Shown here: positions 8,212-16,325 of the stretch, one piece after another
Numbering within the stretch: the stretch's first letter is position 1
Layout: every line of letters starts with the position of its first letter
Source of the DNA: Calditrichota bacterium
Lineage (GTDB): Bacteria; Calditrichota; Calditrichia; Calditrichales; Calditrichaceae
Reading direction: 5' to 3'
DNA length: 47,291 nucleotides
Assembly: GCA_013151275.1 (NCBI GenBank)
Contig: JAADIP010000175.1
Span: forward strand, 1 to 47,291
Notes under the pieces: model-generated
Told to the model about the DNA's origin: nothing
What the model saw: the letters and a program-made list of their open reading frames with translations, nothing else
Databases searched by the model: none
Program-made: the position numbers and the translations under genes

Positions 8212-10045
8212 TCTCAACTCTCCCTATCTGAGCTTCGTCTTCAAAGCGAATTTTAAAAAAGCGAAAACCCTTGTCCGTGTTTTTCAGAATATATTGAATC
8301 GGCTTTTGGTAGTTGTAATCCTTTTGATTGATCGAATAATCGATTTTTTCCGAATCGACCTTCCGATAACTGTCGCCGTCCTTCGACAGATAAAAGCTCA
8401 GGTTGTTGCCCGATTTCCGCGCGAAGCTGTTTATCTTAACCCCTTTAACGGAACCGGGCACATAATAAATCAACTGCGCTCCGGACTTTCCCGCCAGCCT
8501 GTCGAGGTCTTCTTTGAAAGACCGGTTCCGATCCGTCTTAACTTCTATCTTTCCTTTAAACTGAAACAGTTTTGAATAATTCGAGCAGCGGTCGATTAAA
8601 AATTTTGACGAAACTTTCACCGGTCCGGCGATGTCGGAAACCGATGTTAACCCGGCGTTATTTATCGCGGTAACACGGTAAAAATAGGTCTGACCCGTTT
8701 GAGCCCATTCGTCATTAAACAGCGGTTCGTAAGCCGCGTCCGCATCGGTCAAATACCCGGAGATGTTTTCCCATGGTCCCCGCTCGGAAGTCGCCCGTTC
8801 CACAAAATAGAAGCGTGCGCCCGTTGAACCGCGCCATGAAATATGTCCAACGTCTTTCACGGGAAGCAAATAAGGCGCGGGCGGAGGTTCGGAAACCGCC
8901 AAATCGCTCCCGAGCCATTGAGAGTTAACATTAAAAAATATTTTAAAAATACCCGTTTCATCGTAAGCATTGCCCGAAGTAAAACCGGGCAGGTGGTAAG
9001 CCTTGTACAGTCCGTCGCCCAGCGGCTCGGAATGCCAGTAAAATCCGCCTTCCCTGTTATGGAAGCGTAAACTCCAGATTAACGCGCCGCAAACATCGGA
9101 ATTTTTTAGGCTTTGGTCCAAAACAGCCTTTATCCCCTCGGAACTGATAAAGCCGAATTCTCCGAGGTAATAGGGCTTTTTCCCGGCGATTAATGAAATG
9201 TTTTCTTTAATGTGATCGATCATTTTCAGCGGATCGCCTTCGTAATGATGCGTGGAAAGAACATCGATGTAGGGATTTTCCAGAATTTCCTTGGTTATTT
9301 TGTTGTTTTGAATTCCGTCGTTAACCAAATGATTGGCGTCATTTTCTTTGATAAATTTTGCCATCTCCATGATCCATTCCGGAGGACAATTTCTTAGCTC
9401 GTTGCCCAGCTCCCAGATCATTATCGCTTTGTCGTCTTTGTATTTAACGCCGGTGACCGTGTTCTTCCGGTTCAGAATGTAGGCGATTGTCTTTTTGAAA
9501 TCGTTTTTCAGTTGTTCGTCGTACCAGAAAGCCCCTTCCGCTTTTCCGCGAAACTGCGCGTACTGCCCTTTTCCTCCCATCCACTTCCAGTTGTCCATTA
9601 AAGGAATAATCAATCGAACGCCCAATTCGTTGGCAATAGCCAGCGTGGTGTCAATAACTTTAAAAGCACGTTCGTTGAATTTTCCCGGCGCTAAAACATG
9701 TTTGGGAGTTCCCGGTAAATCGTCCGGACGTTTAACGCTGATCACATAGGTTCGCGCAACCTTTCCGCCCATTTGTTTAACCGAAAGCAGGGCGTCGCGA
9801 ATTTCAAAAGCATTCGGTAAACGCCAGGGATTGCGGCTTTCAAAGCGCATGTCGTCTTCGATTAAAAGCAGGTTCGGAATATTCACGGAAAAAAATCTGA
9901 ATTCTTTTTCTCCGTCCGTCAAACGTCCGTCTTTAACGGAAATAAAAAATTTGAAATTGCCCGTTTGTTCTTTTTTCTGGCTAAAGGTTACGGCGATAAA
10001 ACTTAGAACAATGATTAAAATTGACGGATAAAAAATCTTTCTCAT
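8195..10045 (-). CDS. Secreted GH5-type endo-beta-mannanase with FN3-like domain
   Basis: 616 aa with a signal peptide (MRKIFYPSILIIVLSFIAVTFS). The barrel resembles GH5 subfamily 7-type mannanases: ARTYVISV, IIPLMDNWKWMGG, and IMIWELGNELR with the acid/base Glu near residue 214. STHHYEG and YYLGEFGF follow, with the nucleophile Glu near 296. A linker leads to an FN3-like domain (about 385-470, ISWRGSTGARFYFVERA to TYFYRVTAINNAGLTS) and then a C-terminal beta-rich region (about 480-616) that may bind carbohydrate. There is no T9SS tail or lipobox, so it may be periplasmic or released. AAGGA lies 9 nt before the ATG. It probably cuts imported manno-oligosaccharides or mannan, but a beta-mannosidase-like or glucomannan specificity cannot be excluded. 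The 3' end overlaps the epimerase start. Confidence 0.88.
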   Translation of the reverse strand: MRKIFYPSILIIVLSFIAVTFSQKKEQTGNFKFFISVKDGRLTDGEKEFRFFSVNIPNLLLIEDDMRFESRNPWRLPNAFEIRDALLSVKQMGGKVARTYVISVKRPDDLPGTPKHVLAPGKFNERAFKVIDTTLAIANELGVRLIIPLMDNWKWMGGKGQYAQFRGKAEGAFWYDEQLKNDFKKTIAYILNRKNTVTGVKYKDDKAIMIWELGNELRNCPPEWIMEMAKFIKENDANHLVNDGIQNNKITKEILENPYIDVLSTHHYEGDPLKMIDHIKENISLIAGKKPYYLGEFGFISSEGIKAVLDQSLKNSDVCGALIWSLRFHNREGGFYWHSEPLGDGLYKAYHLPGFTSGNAYDETGIFKIFFNVNSQWLGSDLAVSEPPPAPYLLPVKDVGHISWRGSTGARFYFVERATSERGPWENISGYLTDADAAYEPLFNDEWAQTGQTYFYRVTAINNAGLTSVSDIAGPVKVSSKFLIDRCSNYSKLFQFKGKIEVKTDRNRSFKEDLDRLAGKSGAQLIYYVPGSVKGVKINSFARKSGNNLSFYLSKDGDSYRKVDSEKIDYSINQKDYNYQKPIQYILKNTDKGFRFFKIRFEDEAQIGRVEIEYEE

Positions 10046-10140
10046 TTCTTATTTCCTTTTAATTTAATTCAAGTAGTTCAAAACGCGTAACAGGAACATT
10101 AGCAAACCCGGCTTTGTCGCCAATCGCTTTAATTAAATCG

Positions 10141-11562
10141 TCAGCGGGCTTTGCTTAAAATATTTTCATAATATTCATTAATCGGTTCCGGGTACAGCTT
10201 TACGCCCTGCGCCTTTCTGAGAGAATCGAGTTTAAAGGCGATAGTTCGGATCCGTTTGTCGTTAAGAAGTTCTTTTTTCAAATAGCGCTTTAAAGAATCC
10301 AACGGAAGATTGTTGAATTTTTGTCTGTTCGATTCAAAATACCGTTCGATTTCCCGTGATGAAATTTTTACCTTTTTCACCAGTTGCCTGCGCAGAGTTA
10401 ACTGCAACAAATAGTCTTCATAAATTTCGGGTTTTAAGGAAACGAATTTGTACTTTTTATCCAATCCCATTTCGCGGGCTTCGGCGGTAATAACCTGGTC
10501 GCGTATTACGTAATCCAGAGCCGTTTTAAAACTTTTGCGAACCGCCCGGTAAGGAACAAAATTTAGAGCGTAAATAAATTTTTCTACTGTCAGGGGTTTT
10601 CCGTTGATGTAAGCCAAAACTTCTTTGCGCAAATCCCACAGCGATAATTCAAGGGAGTGAAGTTCCCGATCCTGCAGTTGAAAGGTTTTCATCTGATCAA
10701 ATTGCGAGGGATTGCGGCGCAGGAGTTTTCCCAGTTTGTTACCCACAACTTTCATCACCCGCGGCGCCACTTTTACGGAAACATTTCGCATTTTTTGTTC
10801 GATATAGTCCCTGGCTATCTTTTCTCCCTTTTTGGCTTCCACCAATTTGTAAATCTTGTCTCTGCGCATTTTAAACTCATCTTCGGTTACGAACGGGTCC
10901 AATTTCAAATCATCCGTAAAAATTATGTGGTAGCCGTAAGTCGATTTCACGGGTTCGGAAAAGGTTCCTTTCTTTTGCCCGAAGGCTGTCATGGCTAAAT
11001 CGTACTCCAGTTGGTCCCAGTGCACCCAGCCAAGGTCGCCGCCGTTTGCCGCCAGTTGAGGGTCGTCGAATGTTTTGAGCGCCAGATCGTCCCAATTTGC
11101 CCCGGAGCGCAGCAGGTTGTATGCACTGTCCGCTTCTTCTTTTGTTTTAAAGAAAAGATGCTTAATTTTCCGCTGCTGGCGCGTGTAGGCATAAACCGCT
11201 TTTACTTCAGCCTCATCGATGCGGATTTCGGGTTTAATGACTTCCGCGTAATGGGCGTCGCGCAAACATTTTTCGCGGTAGGCGTTTACAAGATTCCGTA
11301 ATTTTTCGTTGTTTTGTAATCCTTTTTTTCTGGCTACTGCGGCAAATAATTTTCTGTTCACAAGCTCGTTTAAAAATTTTTCTCTTAATTTTTTCGAATC
11401 ATAAACTTTCGGATCTTTCAACAATTCCATATAAGCCAGACGAAATTCAGTGAGAGTAATTTTGTCATTGCCGATTTCCGCGACAACCCGATCCGCGCTT
11501 TTTTTCGCGCAACCCAAAACCACCAGAGACAAGGCAGCCGCCAAAAGAACAATCTTTTTCAT
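10141..11562 (-). CDS. PpiC/parvulin-type peptidyl-prolyl isomerase lipoprotein
   Basis: About 473 aa. The lipoprotein signal ends LVVLGC (Cys near residue 18), so the protein is membrane-anchored and faces the periplasm. An N-terminal SurA/PrsA-like helical chaperone part (about 25-130) precedes a parvulin domain (about 131-220) with KIKHLFFKTKEEAD, GGDLGWVHWDQL and the closing FSEPVKSTYGYHIIF, all hallmarks of rotamase domains. A second helical chaperone part follows. It catalyses proline isomerisation and probably assists folding of exported proteins. It sits between the large surface protein and the secreted mannanase inside the mannan operon, which suggests a dedicated foldase for this locus, though a general role is possible. 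Two adjacent ATGs (11565 and 11562) follow GGGAG; 11562 has the better spacing. Confidence 0.88.
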   Translation of the reverse strand: MKKIVLLAAALSLVVLGCAKKSADRVVAEIGNDKITLTEFRLAYMELLKDPKVYDSKKLREKFLNELVNRKLFAAVARKKGLQNNEKLRNLVNAYREKCLRDAHYAEVIKPEIRIDEAEVKAVYAYTRQQRKIKHLFFKTKEEADSAYNLLRSGANWDDLALKTFDDPQLAANGGDLGWVHWDQLEYDLAMTAFGQKKGTFSEPVKSTYGYHIIFTDDLKLDPFVTEDEFKMRRDKIYKLVEAKKGEKIARDYIEQKMRNVSVKVAPRVMKVVGNKLGKLLRRNPSQFDQMKTFQLQDRELHSLELSLWDLRKEVLAYINGKPLTVEKFIYALNFVPYRAVRKSFKTALDYVIRDQVITAEAREMGLDKKYKFVSLKPEIYEDYLLQLTLRRQLVKKVKISSREIERYFESNRQKFNNLPLDSLKRYLKKELLNDKRIRTIAFKLDSLRKAQGVKLYPEPINEYYENILSKAR

Positions 11563-11620
11563 CATCTCCCTTGGAACTATTTAGCTTTCCCGAATAATGC
11601 ATTTTCAGTAAAGACAGCGA

Positions 11621-14600
11621 TCATTTAATTATAATAATTCTACCGACCTTTTCACCGATTCCCGGCGCTTCGATATGATAGATATAGACGCCGAAGGCAA
11701 TTTCCATATTGTCTTTGGACAAAACGTCCCACTCTTCGGAGCCGTTGGTCATGGTGGAATTGTGCTCCAGTTTGCGCACCAAAGAGCCGTCAACCGAAAA
11801 AATTCGAATCGTGCAATTTTGCGGAAGATTCATAAACTTAATGGAACGCGGACCCCGACCGCTGGTGTAGGGATTTTTAATTTCCCAGGATGCCGTGACG
11901 ACATAAGGATTGGGCACAACCGTTATTTTATCCAGATTTTTACGGGCTTCGTTTAAATCGATTTTTTGCCCGCTGGTCACAAAAAGATACCTGGAATTAT
12001 GGGTAAACGGAAAATCAGGATAAAGACTAAGCGTATCACCCGCCCCTAACAATCCGCCGTGATAATTAATAAAAGTGGTGTCCTCCACGGCGTTATTGAG
12101 CAGACTGAAGGTAATGACGGTCGAATCGTTCGGTAGATTTTCGAAGAAGATAATTCGGTCTTTTGCCGAGAAAAATCCTCTGGGAACCTCCGGATTTGTG
12201 GAGGCATCCACAAAACCGAAAGGAATTTCTTCGCCGGTTTGCTGATCGAAAATCTTGAAGTTTACATCGCTGGGGGGCACGGGAATGGGAGTTCCCGTTT
12301 TTTCCAGCAGCGGATAAACCGCGCTCGATTTCCCGACAATTTCATCGTAAAAAACGATCCGATATTGCCGCGGGTAGGAAATTCCCGGAACAAATCCGCC
12401 TAAATCGAAGGTGCCGAATCTTAAATTGTAAGCCGAATAATAATCGATGTTTTTGCTCCATTGAATTCCGTTGTGGATGCGCAATTTGGGAACGCTAAGA
12501 ATTGCCGGCGCGGGATTATAGATAAATATTTCCATTCCCCTTAAAATGACGGACAGCGTACGCGGATTGCCGTCGTTATCCATGTACAGATTTTTGATCG
12601 GAATAAGACGCCCGTCTTTTTTGACGTATTCGTAAAACCAGACCGTATCCGGGTTGTCGGTTTGCGTTAAATCTTTCAGCACAAAACCGGTGGTCTTGGT
12701 GGGTAAAAGTTCATCGGGATCTTTGCCGTCCACCAGATGATCCAGATCGTTGTCTCTTTTATCCATTGACTGATCGAGGAACTGGATTTCAAATTCATGT
12801 CCGTCGGGAATTTTGTCGGGTTCGATAAAGTTGACCCAGACTTTTCCTTCGGTTATTCCGCCGCCCGCCTGATGGGGCTGAACGTCAAAATCGGGAGCTT
12901 TGTAACCGAGAGAAGGCGGAGTTGGTACCACCGCAACCACATTGCCCCCTGTTTTGACTTCCCCCGTGGGGCTGACGGTGACAAATTTATTTGTTTCGGA
13001 AGGAATAATGTTCTTTTCCACATCGCCCTTGTCAAAAGCGGTAACGGCGTAAAAATAGCGCACTCCGTTGACGAGAGGCGAATCCACAAACGAATGCACA
13101 AGACCCGTTTCGTTGCCTAAAAAGAATTGCACCCCGCGCCCCATACTTTTCGGGAAAAAGCCGAAAACGCTATCGACTTTGTCGAAAACGGCAAGGGGTT
13201 TTGTGTAATAGGCGTAGCCGTAGCCGTCGGTAATGGTTCCCGCATCTTCAAAACCGGGATCCGTTGCGCGGTAAATTTTGTAACCTTCAAAATCATAAAC
13301 TTTTAAAAAGCGGTCGAAACTCTTTTCCGCCTTATCGTCCCAGTAAAGGGTTACCTTACCGTCGCCCACAACGGCTTGTAAGGTGGGTTTATCCGGAGCT
13401 ACGGCAAAGTTGTAATTGGCGTTGTAGATATCCTGCACAATTTTTTTATTTTGAATTAAATCCTGCTCGTCCCAGCCGTACAACATAGCCACCGAAAACG
13501 ATTCGCTCTGGTTTGGCATAAGAGGGAAGTAACCGCTGGAAAAAACGTAATCGGCGTCAACATTAATCAAATGGCTGTCAAAAAATCCGGGACGCGACAC
13601 ATTCCACATATCTTCATCGTTGGAATAGGTAAGCGATCCGTATTCGTAAAAGATGAAACTGGTCAAACCGATTTGATCCGACTCATCCACGTCGGTAATA
13701 TCCACATTGGGTTCGCCCGGAAGATCGCCAAAGCCGGGCGTCGGCACGCCGTCGCCTTCTCCCGGGTCGCCGGTGCCCGGCTTGCCGTCGAGACCGGTAT
13801 CGTCGTAATTCGCATCCCAGTCGCCGTCATTATCGATGCCGTCGTCCCGGCGTTCATCGATCATCAGATTTGAGAGCCCGGCGCCGGTTATGTAATCTTT
13901 CGCCAGATAATCCTGATTATTATAAACCGGATCGCGAATGTAGAGGTAGTAATAAACGGAATCCGGAGCTAAAGCGCCGTCCGATTCGTCAATGAGACCG
14001 TTCAGGTTATCATCGATTCCGTTGCGCGGGATTTCTTCCAGCGGCGCATTGGGCACTTTGAGATATTTTTTTCCTCCCACGACAAAACTGATGCCCTCCG
14101 CCGGCATTTCCGTAACCGTTCGTTCATAAGTGTGATAATCGATCAATACAATCTGGTCTCCCGGCGAATAGGATTTTAAAAAATCTTCTCTTCCGATAAG
14201 CTTGCCGCCGCCGGGCGCGTCGATCCCGTCCGCATCGTTATCGATTCCGTCCACGGCGTTTCCCGGACTTTCGAGAAAGGCAAAGCCCAGCCAGGGAACC
14301 GGCGAATATCCCGCCGTGCCGACATTATCCCAATCGTAGTTTACGGTTAAACCGATATCGCGATAAAAGATAGCGCAGTCATCGTCCCAGTCGGTATTCT
14401 GGTTGACCTTCGCTCCTTCGGAAGCGCCGACATTTAAGCCGAAGACCGTTTGCTTCAGCTCAAGTTCTCCGATATTGGTAATCTTGTAAATCCAGAAGAT
14501 GCAGTCTTCCGCATCGGGATTTGACCATTGCAATCCGCGAATGGCTTTTTTTAACCCCAAACCGCCGCGGTCGGGCTGCGAGGGAATGGGCAGCGGTAAA

Positions 14601-15223
14601 CGATAGCCCGAAACCTTCTTTTTAAACTGATAGTCGTCAACAACAAAATAACTTTCCTGATCGGCGTTTTTCTGATCTTTGCCGAAATAACCGTTCCAGT
14701 GATTTGACCAGCCCGGATCGATCGGATCGCCCATTTTATCGGGCCAGAAGGGCGGCCAGGTAAAAGCCTGATGACTCATGGCGACCGCGTGAAAAGGATC
14801 TTCTTCTTTCTGAGCGATATTGTAATAACCGGGCAGGGGTTCGAATCCCAAAAAATTACCCAGCGTGTCGTGCGAAAACATAATCGGGTCCCATCCCTGG
14901 CTAAAAACCACAGGCGTAACATCCACATAAGTCGTATCGCCGAGGGAGTCGATTAAAACGGGAATCCGCAATTTGCTGGCAACATAGCTCGAGGCGTTTC
15001 CCAATTGGGCTAATCCGCTGTTAATGGGCCATTCGCCGGCGTAAATTAAACTGTTGTCGCCTTTCTGACCGCCCAGCATTCCGTGATTCCAGAACGTCAA
15101 GCGGATTAAATTTCCCGAATGATCGTTACGCGCCCTGTACTGGGCATCTCCGTGTGTCTGCTGTGCCGGTAGTAAGCTCAACCAGGCAAATAATATCAGA
15201 ATTGCAAAATTCACTATTTTCAT
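11621..15223 (-). CDS. Large secreted surface protein with Ca-binding-like and FN3 domains, T9SS-like tail
   Basis: 1200 aa with signal peptide (MKIVNFAILILFAWLSLLPA). No catalytic motif is recognised. The N-terminal 300 residues are aromatic-rich beta structure of unknown family. Three Asp-rich insertions resemble calcium-binding thrombospondin-3 or dockerin-like loops: DGIDNDADGID (about 322), NGIDDNLNGLIDESDG (about 401) and DDGIDNDGDWDANYDD (about 460). An FN3-like domain follows (about 612-740, VTLYWDDKAEKSFD, FEGYKIYRATDP). Then come more beta domains and a C-terminal sorting-like domain beginning VVPNPYVV and ending KVGRIIIIK. It forms a tight three-gene unit with the PorV-like protein (24-nt gap) and the TonB receptor. 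I infer that it is a surface glycan-binding or receptor-lid partner taking the place of SusD; this is not shown by homology. GGGAG lies about 10 nt before the ATG. Confidence 0.8.
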   Translation of the reverse strand: MKIVNFAILILFAWLSLLPAQQTHGDAQYRARNDHSGNLIRLTFWNHGMLGGQKGDNSLIYAGEWPINSGLAQLGNASSYVASKLRIPVLIDSLGDTTYVDVTPVVFSQGWDPIMFSHDTLGNFLGFEPLPGYYNIAQKEEDPFHAVAMSHQAFTWPPFWPDKMGDPIDPGWSNHWNGYFGKDQKNADQESYFVVDDYQFKKKVSGYRLPLPIPSQPDRGGLGLKKAIRGLQWSNPDAEDCIFWIYKITNIGELELKQTVFGLNVGASEGAKVNQNTDWDDDCAIFYRDIGLTVNYDWDNVGTAGYSPVPWLGFAFLESPGNAVDGIDNDADGIDAPGGGKLIGREDFLKSYSPGDQIVLIDYHTYERTVTEMPAEGISFVVGGKKYLKVPNAPLEEIPRNGIDDNLNGLIDESDGALAPDSVYYYLYIRDPVYNNQDYLAKDYITGAGLSNLMIDERRDDGIDNDGDWDANYDDTGLDGKPGTGDPGEGDGVPTPGFGDLPGEPNVDITDVDESDQIGLTSFIFYEYGSLTYSNDEDMWNVSRPGFFDSHLINVDADYVFSSGYFPLMPNQSESFSVAMLYGWDEQDLIQNKKIVQDIYNANYNFAVAPDKPTLQAVVGDGKVTLYWDDKAEKSFDRFLKVYDFEGYKIYRATDPGFEDAGTITDGYGYAYYTKPLAVFDKVDSVFGFFPKSMGRGVQFFLGNETGLVHSFVDSPLVNGVRYFYAVTAFDKGDVEKNIIPSETNKFVTVSPTGEVKTGGNVVAVVPTPPSLGYKAPDFDVQPHQAGGGITEGKVWVNFIEPDKIPDGHEFEIQFLDQSMDKRDNDLDHLVDGKDPDELLPTKTTGFVLKDLTQTDNPDTVWFYEYVKKDGRLIPIKNLYMDNDGNPRTLSVILRGMEIFIYNPAPAILSVPKLRIHNGIQWSKNIDYYSAYNLRFGTFDLGGFVPGISYPRQYRIVFYDEIVGKSSAVYPLLEKTGTPIPVPPSDVNFKIFDQQTGEEIPFGFVDASTNPEVPRGFFSAKDRIIFFENLPNDSTVITFSLLNNAVEDTTFINYHGGLLGAGDTLSLYPDFPFTHNSRYLFVTSGQKIDLNEARKNLDKITVVPNPYVVTASWEIKNPYTSGRGPRSIKFMNLPQNCTIRIFSVDGSLVRKLEHNSTMTNGSEEWDVLSKDNMEIAFGVYIYHIEAPGIGEKVGRIIIIK

Positions 15224-15247
15224 GAGCCGTTAACTCCCATCTTAAAT

Positions 15248-16309
15248 CTATTTGAGCTCTAAAATCAATGAGAATTTGTTAAGGGTATCCAGCCGCCCGA
15301 AATCTGCCAGGGCGTAATCCATAATGAGCCCGATTCCCATGACGCGTAAATTGAGTCCCACTCCGTAAGTTAAACCGCCTTCTCTGTCCTTTAAAAAGGA
15401 TTCGCGATAACCCGCCCTGAGCGCGATAATCTTTTTGAAACTGTATTCCATCCCAAAGTTCATGTACTCGTAGTTATCGTTGGGATGAATGGCGTCCATG
15501 GCTAAAATCAAATCGTTGTTTTTCATATTAAAAAAATCTCTGAAAATGTTCATTGAAATACCGACACGGAATAAGATGGGCAGACTAAAATCATCGGTTT
15601 TAAGATCGGCGTTGATATTTCCGTTGTTTCCTTCGCTGCTCTCGTCAATATCATGCTGAACCAAAAGATCGCGCCCCTGTAATCGCATGCTCGGTCCAAA
15701 ATTGGTGATGGACATTCCCAGGCGGATGTTCTTAAAATCGGTACGGTAAAGTAGCCCCACATCAAAGGCAAACGACTTTGCGCTGGTATGCCACAGGTTT
15801 TCCTGAATGTATTTAAAGCTTCCGCCGATGGAAAACTTATTGGTCAGGCTGCGGGCATAAGAAATGCCCATGTTAAAGGAAGAAGCCGAAACCTTTTCAC
15901 CGGTGCCGTAGGGTTCGGTAACGGTGGTGCGCTCGATGTCGGGCATGCCCAGGTAAGTGATAAAAAAACCGAATGTGCCCACGCCGCGGAAAGGAATTGC
16001 CATGGCGACATAATCAAAGTACAAATCGGCTATGTAATTATAATGGGTAAATAAAAACTGTTTGCTGTTCATCAGCGAAAGACCGGAAGGATTCCAGTAG
16101 GTGGCGGTAACATCTTCGGCTAAGGTGGTGTAAGCCTCGCCCATGGCTAACGCCCGCGCTCCCACGCCTATTTTAAGAAAGGTTGCAGCCGAAGTTCCCA
16201 CCCGCGAAACTTTTTGCGCAAAAAGCGACTGCTGGCACAAAAAAAATAAAATGAGCGCCACTAAACTGACAAATCTTTTTTTCCCGATCGGTCTGATATT
16301 CACGGTCAT
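15248..16309 (-). CDS. PorV/PorQ-like outer-membrane barrel (UPF0164 family)
   Basis: 353 aa with a signal peptide (about 1-32, ending SLFAQ). The family hallmark follows at once: TAATFL-type SAATFLKIGVGARALAMG, then AEDVTATYWNPSGLS, and repeating amphipathic beta strands to the C-terminus (FSLILELK). It is a FadL-like 14-strand outer-membrane barrel family; in Bacteroidota the relative PorV shuttles T9SS substrates to the cell surface. Here it is wedged between a TonB-dependent receptor (16 nt away) and a large protein with a T9SS-like tail, so it probably serves the surface assembly of that protein or the pore of the uptake complex. GAGGAT lies 5 nt before the ATG. Assignment to the family is firm; the exact role is inferred from its neighbours. 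Confidence 0.9.
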   Translation of the reverse strand: MTVNIRPIGKKRFVSLVALILFFLCQQSLFAQKVSRVGTSAATFLKIGVGARALAMGEAYTTLAEDVTATYWNPSGLSLMNSKQFLFTHYNYIADLYFDYVAMAIPFRGVGTFGFFITYLGMPDIERTTVTEPYGTGEKVSASSFNMGISYARSLTNKFSIGGSFKYIQENLWHTSAKSFAFDVGLLYRTDFKNIRLGMSITNFGPSMRLQGRDLLVQHDIDESSEGNNGNINADLKTDDFSLPILFRVGISMNIFRDFFNMKNNDLILAMDAIHPNDNYEYMNFGMEYSFKKIIALRAGYRESFLKDREGGLTYGVGLNLRVMGIGLIMDYALADFGRLDTLNKFSLILELK

Positions 16310-16325
16310 GTTATATCCTCATAAC

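Noticed and set aside
8195-8217. Frameshift between the mannanase and the epimerase
   Set aside because: Both proteins are complete with normal family ends; the short overlap is ordinary translational coupling.
13571-13873. Plus-strand open frame of about 100 codons
   Set aside because: Antisense to the Asp-rich calcium-like loops of the 1200-aa surface protein; no ribosome site and no plausible domain.
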